From JAQTRU01 sp041645555 (GTDB lineage: Bacteria > Patescibacteriota > Patescibacteriia > Patescibacteriales > JAQTRU01): a stretch of 64,000 nt of DNA. The position numbers and the translations under genes were made by a program. Shown here piece after piece: positions 1 to 8,140 of this stretch (position 1 is the first letter of the stretch; each line of letters opens with the position of its first letter). Location: positions 1 to 64,000 of the forward strand of contig JBAZPX010000004.1 of the NCBI GenBank assembly GCA_041645555.1, given 5' to 3'. A model generated the notes under the pieces. It saw only the letters and a list, made by a program, of their open reading frames with translations, searched no databases and was not told the DNA's origin.

Positions 1-72
1 CAAAATAAAAAGAGCAAAGAGTATTTTTCTGTGGTGTGGCGAGCTTGTCGAGCAGTGGCGGGGCTGGCTTCC

Positions 73-339
73 TTATTGGGGGTTTTGCTCAAAAAAAGTT
101 CGAACATCAATCAAAAAACACCGCCAATTTTCACTTTTTGTGAAATCGTAAGAAATAGCCTCGGCGCAAAGCGCCTCGGCATGGTATTTTTCCGCAATTT
201 TGAAGGCATTTTTGAAATCCAAAACCAAAGTGCGGTCGGCAATGCGGAAGTTCGCCGTGCAAAGCACGGGCAAAATGAAATTTTGCAAACCAATCTTTTT
301 TCTTTCGCCTTTGGCGAAAGGTTGAGCGTATTTTTCTTT
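73..339 (-). pseudogene. Fragment of a second serine-recombinase C-terminus
   Basis: Read on the minus strand, this stretch encodes the same C-terminal segment as the neighbouring recombinase (NFRIADRTLVLDF and onward to SENWR). It then continues into its own tail (CFLIDVRTFFEQNPQ) and a stop. Upstream, KEKYAQ and KKIG also match the intact gene, but hairpin-forming inserts separate them (PFAKGER and LQNFILPVLCTA here, QENPERIRDFL in the intact copy). There is no start codon, and an in-frame stop lies just upstream, so this is a remnant, not a working gene. Its tail may show how the recombinase gene originally ended. Confidence 0.6.
121..254. repeat. Left arm of 134-bp inverted repeat
   Basis: This arm is the exact reverse complement of 1738-1871 by manual comparison, so the two arms flank the serine recombinase gene in inverted orientation. 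It contains a small internal hairpin (GGCGCAAAGCGCC). The arm ends at the sequence that, in the right copy, meets the 3' end of tRNA-Ser. Confidence 0.85.
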
Positions 340-368
340 GATTGCCCAAAAACTAATCTAAAAACAAT

Positions 369-2267
369 ATGGACAACATAAATTTACAAACCAAAAAGAT
401 TTTTCTCTATGCCCGTAAATCCACGGACGAGCCAGAGCGACAAGTGCTTTCCATTGAGGCGCAAATGTTTGAATTGCGAGAGATTGCTAAAAAGGAAGGT
501 CTAAATATCGTCCGTGAATTTGTGGAAAGCAAAACCGCCAAAGAGCCAGGGCGTGAGATTTTTAACGAAATGATCGCGAGCATAGAGAAAAATGAAGCCG
601 AGGGAATTTTAGCGTGGCACCCTGACCGCCTTGCTCGAAATAGTATAGACGGCGGAAGAATAATCTACTTGGTAGATACTGGAAAAATAACCACGCTAAA
701 ATTTCCTACTTTTTGGTTTGATCCGACACCACAAGGAAAATTTATGTTGTCCATAGCTTTTGGGCAATCAAAATATTATGTGGATAATCTTTCGGAAAAT
801 ATAAAGAGGGGTATTCGCCAGAAATTGCGAAATGGAATATGGCCCGCTTGGGCGCCACTTGGCTATGTGAACGACAAAAGCGCCCGCTGTATCGCTGTGG
901 ACAAAGAAAAGGCAAAGTATATCAAGCGGGCTTTTGAAATGTACTCGACTGGCGAATACCCCCTCGCTCAAATCCGAAAAATTATCAATTCCATTGGCTT
1001 GGTTGGCAAGAAAGGCAAAATGCTTTCCGTCTCAAATTATCAATATATGCTGAAAAATAAAATATATTATGGAATGATTGAATATAACGGCGAATTGTAT
1101 GACGGAAAGCACGAACCGATTATCACAAAGAAACTTTTTGATTCTGTTCAAGAAGTGATGGCGAACAAAAGCAAACCGAAATCGCCAAAATTGAAACCAT
1201 ACATTTTTAGAGGATTTTTCCGTTGCGGAGAATGTGGTTGTTTCATTACCACCGAAACCCAAAAAGGTCATAACTATTTACGATGCACCAAACGGAAAAA
1301 TCCTTGTTCGCAAAGATATGCGAGAGAGGACGCCATCACTTCTCAAATAAAAGAAGAAATCAAAAAAGTTTCTTTGTCTTCCGCTTGGGCAAACGCCTCA
1401 ATCAATTTTTTCGAAAACGAAAAAATTAAAATTGCCCAAGCGGAAAGCTCTTTCGCCCAAAAAGCGAGAAATGAGCTTGTAGAGATAGAAACAAAACTTG
1501 ATCGCTTGCTTGATTTACAACTGGACGGCAATTTATCGCAAGCGGAATATACCGCTAAAAAGTACAAGCTCATTCTCGCTAAAAAAGATTTGGAAGAAAA
1601 AATCACTGCTTTTGGGCGGAAGAGCAATAATCGGTTCGAACTTGCCATTGCCTTTCTAAAAGACGCCAACCAAGCCGAAAAATACGCTCAACAAGAAAAT
1701 CCCGAAAGGATTCGGGATTTTCTCAAAAAGATTGGTTCGAACTTCCGCATTGCCGACCGCACTTTGGTTTTGGATTTCAAAAATGCCTTCAAAATTGCGG
1801 AAAAATACCATGCCGAGGCGCTTTGCGCCGAGGCTATTTCTTACGATTTCACAAAAAGTGAAAATTGGCGGAGAGGGAGGGATTCGAACCCTCGAAGGGC
1901 TTTCACCCTTGCCGCTTTTCGAGAGCGGTACCTTCAACCACTCGAGCCACCTCTCCATTATTTTTTAATTTCTTCTATTTCTTTTTTTCTCAAAGGCCGC
2001 CACTGTTTCTCGGGCAAATCGCCTAATTCTAGAGTCCCGATGGAAACTCTGACTAAATCCTTGACTCTCAAGCCTAAAACGCCGAACATCCGCCTAATCT
2101 GCCTTTTTTTACCCTCGCCCAGGGTTATGGAAAATTTCTTGTCGCCTAAATATTTAGCTTCTTTGGCCATAACTAATCCGTCGCCTTCGCCGATATCAAC
2201 CCCGGCCTTAAAACGCCTGATAATCGCTTCCGAATTTATAATAGAAGATTCCAGCTCCACTACATAA
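369..2267 (+). CDS. Large serine recombinase, 3' end run through tRNA-Ser
   Basis: Site-specific DNA recombinase of the large serine family, expected to catalyse integration, excision or inversion. The resolvase catalytic domain is at about residues 10-150, with nucleophile Ser18 in YARKSTDE and the arginine motif at DRLAR (86-90). The recombinase domain follows at about 165-275, then a zinc ribbon (Cys286, Cys289, Cys306, Cys313) and a coiled coil at about 340-445. Native-looking sequence ends near residue 501. From there the frame runs through the antisense of tRNA-Ser and into the antisense of the pseudouridine synthase gene, so the last 130 or so residues are probably artefactual. The gene sits between 134-bp inverted repeats. 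The natural stop was probably lost at an integration junction. Confidence 0.85.
   Translation: MDNINLQTKKIFLYARKSTDEPERQVLSIEAQMFELREIAKKEGLNIVREFVESKTAKEPGREIFNEMIASIEKNEAEGILAWHPDRLARNSIDGGRIIYLVDTGKITTLKFPTFWFDPTPQGKFMLSIAFGQSKYYVDNLSENIKRGIRQKLRNGIWPAWAPLGYVNDKSARCIAVDKEKAKYIKRAFEMYSTGEYPLAQIRKIINSIGLVGKKGKMLSVSNYQYMLKNKIYYGMIEYNGELYDGKHEPIITKKLFDSVQEVMANKSKPKSPKLKPYIFRGFFRCGECGCFITTETQKGHNYLRCTKRKNPCSQRYAREDAITSQIKEEIKKVSLSSAWANASINFFENEKIKIAQAESSFAQKARNELVEIETKLDRLLDLQLDGNLSQAEYTAKKYKLILAKKDLEEKITAFGRKSNNRFELAIAFLKDANQAEKYAQQENPERIRDFLKKIGSNFRIADRTLVLDFKNAFKIAEKYHAEALCAEAISYDFTKSENWRRGRDSNPRRAFTLAAFRERYLQPLEPPLHYFLISSISFFLKGRHCFSGKSPNSRVPMETLTKSLTLKPKTPNIRLICLFLPSPRVMENFLSPKYLASLAITNPSPSPISTPALKRLIIASEFIIEDSSSTT
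1738..1871. repeat. Right arm of 134-bp inverted repeat
   Basis: Reverse-complement partner of 121-254, lying inside the 3' coding part of the recombinase and ending within the last bases of tRNA-Ser. After the shared TTGGCGG the two arms diverge, one into the tRNA and one into the spacer at 120 and below. That is what a recombination junction would look like. Confidence 0.85.
1866..1956 (-). tRNA. tRNA-Ser(CGA)
   Basis: Minus-strand cloverleaf with acceptor GGAGAGG pairing with CCTCTCC and anticodon loop CTCGAAA, giving anticodon CGA (codon UCG). It has a long variable arm, as serine tRNAs do, discriminator G and an encoded CCA. The 3' end is the junction with the recombinase element. The 5' end lies 1 bp from the stop codon of the pseudouridine synthase gene, so the two may be co-transcribed. 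Confidence 0.95.
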
Positions 2268-2659
2268 TTCTTGTTATGCCTGAAACTCGGATGAGTAATT
2301 CTTTGCGCTAAATCGCCGTCATTAGTTAAGAGAATCAAACCTCGGCTGTCTTTATCCAATCGGCCGGCAACAAATAATCTTTCTTTCCGGCCAATAAGGC
2401 TAAATATATTTTTTTCGCCGGCAAACCGACGGGTAGTGCAAGTATAGCCGACCGGCTTATTCATCTTTATATAAATTTTCTCTTTTGGCAAGCCAACCCT
2501 TTCCCCGCCAATTTTCACCTCATCTTCCTCTCCGGCTCTCATGCCCGGTTCAGCTATTTTTCCGTTAACAAAAACCTTGCCTTGTTTTATTAGTTCTTCC
2601 GCCCTGCGCCTGGAGCAATAGCCGGACTCCGCTATATATTTTTGTAAAACTTCTTTCAT
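1958..2659 (-). CDS. rluB: rRNA pseudouridine synthase, RluB/RsuA family
   Basis: Converts a specific uridine in rRNA to pseudouridine. An N-terminal S4 RNA-binding domain (about residues 3-48, YIAESGYCSRRRAEELIKQG) is followed by the catalytic domain. The signature GRLDKDSRGLILLTNDG places the nucleophile at Asp102. The length of 233 residues is normal for the family. RluB and RsuA cannot be separated from sequence alone, so the symbol is tentative. The gene begins 3 bp downstream of the O-antigen-ligase-like gene and is followed at once by tRNA-Ser, which suggests one transcript. Confidence 0.9.
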   Translation of the reverse strand: MKEVLQKYIAESGYCSRRRAEELIKQGKVFVNGKIAEPGMRAGEEDEVKIGGERVGLPKEKIYIKMNKPVGYTCTTRRFAGEKNIFSLIGRKERLFVAGRLDKDSRGLILLTNDGDLAQRITHPSFRHNKNYVVELESSIINSEAIIRRFKAGVDIGEGDGLVMAKEAKYLGDKKFSITLGEGKKRQIRRMFGVLGLRVKDLVRVSIGTLELGDLPEKQWRPLRKKEIEEIKK

Positions 2660-2662
2660 AAT

Positions 2663-4147
2663 TTATTGCTTTATTGCTTTCTTGTTTTCTAAATTTATTA
2701 AACTCATCATCGCCACCAGCGCCCAAAACATAACTGCCAAATCATTTTTAAAATACGGTACATCAACTAAGCCATGTGCTATTATCACGACCATAGCGCC
2801 AATTAATCCAATTATTAAATACTTATTCTTCTTCTCTCCCGAATTTTTAATTTTAAATTTTAAATTTTTAATGCCAATGTAAAAATATTTTACTATAACC
2901 CAGGCGAAAAGTAATACTCCGGCTAATCCTAATTCACTCCAAAAATTTAGGAAAATATTATGCGGATATAAATAAACTTCCAGGGGCTGCCAATTTTTTT
3001 GCCTGAATTCCGCGCTAGCCCTTATTCTATTGAGCCATTCCGGATCGCGGTAATCTTCTATGAAAACCCCTTCCTGGTGGTAGGGCGCGACTGCCGTTTT
3101 ATAATTGGCTAAGCCAGCGCCGGAGATAATTCGCCCATCAAAAAGCATTTTCTTTGTTTCCTGCCATCCCACTCGCCTGATTTGATATGATTTGCTATAT
3201 ATCGTTTTATCCAAAGCATAATCGCGTAACGGCGCGTAAGCCGATACCCCAATTATGAAGATTAAAACTAAAGATATAATCGCCCACTTCATTTTTTTCC
3301 CGCCAGCTAAAAAAGCAAAAATAGCTAACCCGGCCGCCACTCCCAAAATAGCACCCTTTGATTTAGCGAAATAAACTACTAACACCGAAACCACGATTGT
3401 TAAACCGATAAAAAATTGTTTTAAAAATTGAAAATTAAAAATTAAAAGTTTATTCGAAATTCGAAATTCGAAATTCAAAATTTTTTGACTAGATTTTTTA
3501 TAATCACTAATCTTATTGGACAACCATCCCAGCATTACCAGAATTAATGGTCCTAAATATAATCCCACTGCGTTCGGATACCCGAAAAAAGAAACTACCC
3601 GCCTTTGTCCCGCCGTAGCCCAGAATTCGTTAAAAATCCAGGCGCCGGTAAACTTCTGATAAATCGCCAAGGCCGAAACAGCCAAAGCGGAAATTGCCAA
3701 CGGCCATAAAATTTTACTTAATCCTTTCCCGCCGGCAAATACATTTAAAATTAAAATAAATAGAAGCGCCGGTTCAAAAAAATAGGCTTTCCAGATTCCC
3801 AGAGCCGAATCGCTAAATCCGGCCACGGCCACAGCGATAAAAGAAATAATCAATAGCAAAACGATTTCCAGGCCGAAAGGATAAGCCGTTCTTTTATTTC
3901 GATTTTCCTGAAATTCACGCCAGCCGTACTTACCCCTGATAAAATTCTTAAATTCCGTCTGCCAGATAAACCAAACAAAAAAAGAAACCAAAATCATGGC
4001 TTCAAGTAAAGTAAAAGGAGTGCCCAGAATTTCAAACCTGATCAAATAAGAAGGCAAAGAGGCGAATATCAGCATCACCGCCCAGTCCAGCCTGATTTTA
4101 GCCAGAATGAAATAAAATATTAGATATAAAATAATTAAGAAATTCAC
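2663..4147 (-). CDS. O-antigen ligase / Wzy-like polytopic membrane protein
   Basis: Hydrophobic protein of 494 residues with about ten to twelve predicted membrane spans. A large extracytoplasmic loop carries RRVGWQETKKMLFDGRIISGAGLANY and the YPHNIFLNFWSELGL motif. Both are typical of the O-antigen ligase/Wzy_C family, which joins or polymerises surface glycans. Substrate unknown. A stretch near residues 220-245 is encoded by short AT-rich repeats (3420-3485) and looks like an insert. The next gene upstream is an EamA-type transporter, so this may be a small envelope-carbohydrate group. Confidence 0.8.
   Translation of the reverse strand: MNFLIILYLIFYFILAKIRLDWAVMLIFASLPSYLIRFEILGTPFTLLEAMILVSFFVWFIWQTEFKNFIRGKYGWREFQENRNKRTAYPFGLEIVLLLIISFIAVAVAGFSDSALGIWKAYFFEPALLFILILNVFAGGKGLSKILWPLAISALAVSALAIYQKFTGAWIFNEFWATAGQRRVVSFFGYPNAVGLYLGPLILVMLGWLSNKISDYKKSSQKILNFEFRISNKLLIFNFQFLKQFFIGLTIVVSVLVVYFAKSKGAILGVAAGLAIFAFLAGGKKMKWAIISLVLIFIIGVSAYAPLRDYALDKTIYSKSYQIRRVGWQETKKMLFDGRIISGAGLANYKTAVAPYHQEGVFIEDYRDPEWLNRIRASAEFRQKNWQPLEVYLYPHNIFLNFWSELGLAGVLLFAWVIVKYFYIGIKNLKFKIKNSGEKKNKYLIIGLIGAMVVIIAHGLVDVPYFKNDLAVMFWALVAMMSLINLENKKAIKQ
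3420..3485. repeat. Short AAATTC-type tandem repeat inside O-antigen-ligase-like gene
   Basis: Successive near-copies of GAAATTC and AAAATTA units run through the coding frame. They give a low-complexity Asn/Phe/Lys/Ile-rich segment between two membrane spans. Similar inserts occur in the trm11-like gene (about 11525-11570) and in trmD (53414-53475). Confidence 0.7.
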
Positions 4148-4169
4148 AATTTTTGTTATGAGTTATGAG

Positions 4170-5138
4170 TTATGAGATAACCAGCATATATAACCCAATG
4201 GTTACGAGAGAAACCCCAATGATTTTCTGAAGCATCACTCCGCCTCCGAGTTCTTCTTTTAAAATATGGGGGTATTTAGCGGACAAAAATAAAACCAGAA
4301 GGATTAAAAATACATACTGGACTCCTTGAAGAGAATTAACTAAGGCCACGTTGCCTAAGCTTATTGCCCAGTTTATCATTATGAAAGCCAGGCCGGCCAA
4401 GAGTCTAATAAAAAAGAAAAAGGCCAAATTTTTTGGGGTCTTAACATCTCTCTGATATTCCACAACTCCCCGCCGCCAGTCAGGTATAAATAAAATGAGT
4501 AAAGCGCCGATAAAAGTCCCCAGCCGCGACCAGACAAAACTGCCGATGAAGGGCTGGCTCAGATAAATGTATTTTATTAAAACATAATAAACGGCAAAGA
4601 ATAAAGCCGAAATAATGGAATTTAAAACTAGCCGCTGCGTCGGCCTATACCTAGCGTGGATCCCGCCTAAGATATCGCCAAAAACTTCCCGGAACCGAGT
4701 CCACATTTCTCTGGTCTTATAAAATCTCGTCCGCTTTACGGAAATCAATACGCCGCCATTAATTAGAACTAAAAAAGCCAGGAGTTGCCGTTCCGTTAAA
4801 CTTTCCCCCAAAAATATAAAAGAAAGAAGAAAAGAAAAAATCGGCACCAAAGCTCCGACAATCGGGACCACCCTGGTCGCTTCGCTCTGGTGCAGGGCCT
4901 TGTACCAAAAAACCAAAGTAATTAAAAATAACAACCCGGCCAATAAATCAAGGCTCAGCTCCCGACCAGAGGGAAGCCACGGGTCAAAAAATAAGAGGAC
5001 GAAATTAAAAATGCTCCAGATGCCGACTAAAAATGCGTAAATAATGGAAGAATGGATTTTCTTGGACAGCAAAAACTTATCGGCGATATACACGCCGGCA
5101 TTAATAAAATATGAACTAATAGCAACGACTAACCACAT
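4170..5138 (-). CDS. EamA/DMT-family transporter
   Basis: Integral membrane protein of 322 residues with about ten predicted helices in two EamA-like halves (ALHQSEATRVVPIVGALVPIF in the first, ISLGNVALVNSLQGVQYVFLI in the second). This is the pattern of drug/metabolite-superfamily carriers, which move small metabolites. Substrate unknown. The central loop (about 140-175) is hydrophilic and longer than usual. The gene follows a repeat-filled spacer and lies 22 bp upstream of the O-antigen-ligase-like gene, so the two may form an operon. Confidence 0.8.
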   Translation of the reverse strand: MWLVVAISSYFINAGVYIADKFLLSKKIHSSIIYAFLVGIWSIFNFVLLFFDPWLPSGRELSLDLLAGLLFLITLVFWYKALHQSEATRVVPIVGALVPIFSFLLSFIFLGESLTERQLLAFLVLINGGVLISVKRTRFYKTREMWTRFREVFGDILGGIHARYRPTQRLVLNSIISALFFAVYYVLIKYIYLSQPFIGSFVWSRLGTFIGALLILFIPDWRRGVVEYQRDVKTPKNLAFFFFIRLLAGLAFIMINWAISLGNVALVNSLQGVQYVFLILLVLFLSAKYPHILKEELGGGVMLQKIIGVSLVTIGLYMLVIS

Positions 5139-5159
5139 AGAGTATAATTCCTAAATTAT

Positions 5160-5335
5160 AATTTCTAATTTTCAATAAAATATAAAAATCCAAAGCTCAA
5201 ATGTCAAATCAATGTCAAATGACAAAATCCAAAGATATTATTGATATTTTGATTTCGCCTGCCTGCCAGTAGGCAGGGATTTGATTTATCATTAGGATTT
5301 TAACATTTGGCATTTTATTAGAAATTAGGTGAATT
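5160..5335. repeat. AATGTCAAAT-type repeat with nested palindrome
   Basis: Spacer made of AAATGTCAAATC-like units on one side and TTTAACATTTGGCATTTTA-like complements on the other. A GC-rich hairpin (CTGCCTGCCAGTAGGCAGG) is nested in the middle. The outer arms can pair, so the whole block is an imperfect long palindrome. It abuts the end of the beta-glucosidase gene. Confidence 0.7.
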
Positions 5336-6578
5336 GGGAATTAGAAATTTTTATTATATTATTTTTACAAATTCCGGCGTAAACTTTGGCGCTTGGCCGG
5401 GCTATCCGCTCAAATGTTTTCCTATCTACCTTATACAATCCGAATTTCGGGCCAAAGCCGTCCGCCCACTCAAAATTATCAAGCAGGGACCAATAAAAAT
5501 AACCGCTTACATTTACTCTTTCGCTTATTGCTTGATGAACATATTTAAGGTGATCTATAATAAATTTTGACCTTTGATTGTCGTCTCTGTCAGCAATGCC
5601 GTTCTCCATGATAAATAGCGGCTTATTAAATTTTTTATAATTTTTTAGCACATAATAAATACCTTTTGGGTAAATTTCCCAGCCCATATCGGTTATTTTT
5701 TTATCAAAATTTCTCTTAAACGGCGGGTGCCAGACAAGACGGTCGTGGAAATAATAATCAACTCCGACATAATCAAATTTGCCTTTTAATTTTTTCAAAA
5801 ATTTATCATTCCAGAAATGATTGGCGAGGTAAGCATAAATAACTTCAACCGGACACCACTTACGCGCTGGCTCAAAATAATTAGCCAGCATAGTTAAACC
5901 AACTTGAGCTTCGGGATATCTATCATGAATTATGCCATAGCTTATTTCATGCGCTTTAACTAAATTTTTAAATGTTTTATGGGCTTTAAAAAAGTTTTTT
6001 TGATTTGGCGGCCATTTACTAATAATATAACCATTAGCCACGTGCATCATCGGTTCATTGATAGTAACCCAATAATCAACTAAATCTCCTAATTCTTTCA
6101 CTATCAGCTCACTGTAACGTAAAAAATGCTCAATTGTTTTTTTATTAGACCATCCTCCTGATTCGGCTAGCCAGGTCGGATTAGCCCAATGCCAAAGAGT
6201 TAAAACCACTTTTAGATTATTAGCCTTCAGATTCTCCAAAACTTTCCGGTAATGTTCAATTTCTTTCCTGTCCCATTTTCCCTCTTCCGGTTCAATCCTG
6301 GACCACTCTATGCCTAAGCGGTAAGCTCCGCAGTTTAAGCCTTTTGCCAGCTTCGCATCTTCTGCATACCTATTATATGAATCACAAGCTTGCCCACAGA
6401 TAAAATCATCGGGGTTTTTACCTTCTTTTTCCAACTTCTTAATTCTTACTTCCGACTTCTCCCATCGGCTCCAGTCGTTGGCAATTCCACCTTCTATTTG
6501 GTAGGCGGAAGTGGACACGCCCCAAAGGAAATCTTTGGGAAATTTTAGAATTTTCTTATTATTTTCAATCATACCCAT
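5325..6578 (-). CDS. bglA: Glycoside hydrolase family 1 beta-glucosidase
   Basis: Retaining beta-glycosidase expected to hydrolyse beta-linked disaccharides or oligosaccharides in the cytoplasm. The GH1 N-terminal signature FLWGVSTSAYQIEGG is present. The acid/base is Glu175 in VTINEP and the nucleophile Glu325 in IMENG. A late active-site Trp motif (NFEWADGFGPKFGLY) is also present. At 417 residues it is slightly shorter than the usual 440-480. No signal peptide is visible. Exact sugar specificity cannot be read. The gene stands alone between a repeat block and the efp terminator. Confidence 0.93.
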   Translation of the reverse strand: MGMIENNKKILKFPKDFLWGVSTSAYQIEGGIANDWSRWEKSEVRIKKLEKEGKNPDDFICGQACDSYNRYAEDAKLAKGLNCGAYRLGIEWSRIEPEEGKWDRKEIEHYRKVLENLKANNLKVVLTLWHWANPTWLAESGGWSNKKTIEHFLRYSELIVKELGDLVDYWVTINEPMMHVANGYIISKWPPNQKNFFKAHKTFKNLVKAHEISYGIIHDRYPEAQVGLTMLANYFEPARKWCPVEVIYAYLANHFWNDKFLKKLKGKFDYVGVDYYFHDRLVWHPPFKRNFDKKITDMGWEIYPKGIYYVLKNYKKFNKPLFIMENGIADRDDNQRSKFIIDHLKYVHQAISERVNVSGYFYWSLLDNFEWADGFGPKFGLYKVDRKTFERIARPSAKVYAGICKNNIIKISNSQFT

Positions 6579-6654
6579 ATTATATCATATAATAGTGCCG
6601 CCGCCGAATGCTATTTTCGCCCATAATCGCAGGCGAGCTAAAAATTATTTTTAA

Positions 6655-6690
6655 CAAAAAACCGCAGATTCTGATCCGCGATTTTTCACT
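6655..6690 (-). terminator. Terminator of the rpsF-ssb-rpsR-efp operon
   Basis: Minus-strand hairpin (CGCGGAT, loop CAGA, ATCTGCG) followed by GGTTTTTT, 25 bp after the efp stop. Shape and position fit an intrinsic terminator. Confidence 0.75.
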
Positions 6691-6713
6691 TTAAATCGTA
6701 TATTTTTCTTTCC

Positions 6714-7271
6714 CTAGGCTCTAGCGACATATTCCCCCGTATCGGTATTCACTTTTATAATATCCCCTTCGTTGATAAACATCGGCGCGTTAATTTTGGC
6801 TCCAGTCTCCAATTCCACCTGTTTATTAACATTACCGGCGGAATTCCCCTTTACTCCGGGCGGAGCGCTCACTACCTTTAAGTCCATCTTAATCGGCAAA
6901 TTTATAGCGACCGGCTTGTCGGAAAAATAAAGAGTATCAACGTCCGTACCTTCCTTCAAAAACCTCTGTTTCTCGCCTATTTGTTCTAAAGGCAGGGTAA
7001 ATTGCTCATAAGTTCCGTTGTCCATAAAATAGGCCTCTTTATCATCCTTATACATAAAATTGGTTTTTTTCGTTTCCGTTGCCGCTTCGTCCGCTTTTTC
7101 ATTGCCCTGAAAAGTTTTTTCTAAAATATTGCCGGTTATTAAATTCCTTAATTTTGTTTTTAAAACCGCGCCCCCCCGGCCCATCTTATGGTGGTCGGTC
7201 TTTATAACCACATACGGCTCATTATTTATCTTTATAATTTCGCCTATTTTTATTTCGCTAAGAGTCAACAT
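6714..7271 (-). CDS. efp: Elongation factor P
   Basis: Translation factor that relieves ribosome stalling at polyproline. At 185 residues it has the normal three-domain length, with KOW-like domain I, then OB domains and a typical C-terminus (INEGDIIKVNTDTGEYVARA). The tip of the domain I loop reads HKMGRGGAV, which puts Arg32 where many EF-Ps carry the modified lysine. No modification gene is visible in the window. It is the last gene of the minus-strand rpsF-ssb-rpsR-efp run, 9 bp after rpsR. Confidence 0.97.
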   Translation of the reverse strand: MLTLSEIKIGEIIKINNEPYVVIKTDHHKMGRGGAVLKTKLRNLITGNILEKTFQGNEKADEAATETKKTNFMYKDDKEAYFMDNGTYEQFTLPLEQIGEKQRFLKEGTDVDTLYFSDKPVAINLPIKMDLKVVSAPPGVKGNSAGNVNKQVELETGAKINAPMFINEGDIIKVNTDTGEYVARA

Positions 7272-7280
7272 AAATAAATA

Positions 7281-7508
7281 TTATTTGTGGACAAAACCTA
7301 ACAAAGCCATTATTCGGGAACGTTTTATGGCCGCCGCTAATTTTCTCTGGTGCCAAGAGCAAGTGCCGGTCCTTTTCTTGGGTAAAATTTTCATGTGGAA
7401 ATTAACGAAACGGCGCAAAGTTCTGGTGTCTTTGTAGTCAATTTCGTCGGCATTGTTAACGCAGAAATGGCATTCTTTGATTTTCTTTATTGGATTTTCG
7501 TTATTCAT
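7281..7508 (-). CDS. rpsR: 30S ribosomal protein S18
   Basis: Small-subunit protein that binds next to S6 on the platform of the 30S subunit. The family signature is clear (KDTRTLRRFVNFHMKILPKKRTG and the basic HQRKLAAAIKRSR). CHFC near residue 13 and Cys49 could form a zinc site, as in C+ versions of S18. Length is normal (75 residues). It lies between ssb and efp. Confidence 0.96.
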   Translation of the reverse strand: MNNENPIKKIKECHFCVNNADEIDYKDTRTLRRFVNFHMKILPKKRTGTCSWHQRKLAAAIKRSRIMALLGFVHK

Positions 7509-7568
7509 ATCTAAAAATAAGAAATAAAATAAATTTCTTAAACTTATATTTTATTTTTCTTTTTTGTC

Positions 7569-8060
7569 TTAGAACGGTATATTTTCCACCTCGATTTCCT
7601 CCTCGTCGGGATTGCTCCCCCCTCCGACCGGCTGCTCTAAATCAATAATCGGCTCGTTCGGATAAGCCGGCTGCTCTTCCGACATAGGCGGCCTTACTGG
7701 AGCGGCTTTAGCGCCGTAACCGGCTCCGCCCCCGACTCTGTCCAGCATAATCATATTCTCGGCGATAATTTCTGTCCGGTACCGCTTAACCCCGTCCTGG
7801 CCAAGCCAATCGCGGGTCTGCAGTCTGCCTTCGATAAAAACTTTTGCGCCCTTATGAAGATACTGGCCGCAAATTTCCGCCAGCCGGCGCCAGGCAACGA
7901 TGTTATGAAATTCAACTTTCTCTTGTTTCTGGCCCGATTGATTCACCCAGACAAAATTAGTAGCAATGGAAAAAGTGGCGACAGTCTGACCAGAGGGCGT
8001 ATTTTTTACCTCTGGATCACGGGTTAAATTCCCGATAATCATGGCTTTGTTTAAATTCAT
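7569..8060 (-). CDS. ssb: Single-stranded DNA-binding protein
   Basis: Coats single-stranded DNA in replication and repair and recruits partner proteins. The OB-fold covers residues 1-110 (MNLNKAMIIGNLTRDPEVK, then AWRRLAEICGQYLHKGAKVFIEG). A Gly/Pro-rich linker follows. The acidic tail ends EVENIPF, the usual partner-binding tip. Length is 163 residues. Its place between rpsF and rpsR is the classic bacterial order. Confidence 0.97.
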   Translation of the reverse strand: MNLNKAMIIGNLTRDPEVKNTPSGQTVATFSIATNFVWVNQSGQKQEKVEFHNIVAWRRLAEICGQYLHKGAKVFIEGRLQTRDWLGQDGVKRYRTEIIAENMIMLDRVGGGAGYGAKAAPVRPPMSEEQPAYPNEPIIDLEQPVGGGSNPDEEEIEVENIPF

Positions 8061-8140
8061 ACCCTCGTTTTATATCTGCGGTTATCGCTTAAATAGCCGC
8101 AAATATATTAATATTTAAAAGACAAAAACTAAACTTTAAT

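Noticed and set aside
1872..2267. C-terminal 130 residues of the recombinase frame as native protein
   Set aside because: They are the antisense of tRNA-Ser and of the pseudouridine synthase gene, and a homologous tail with a natural stop exists at 73-120.
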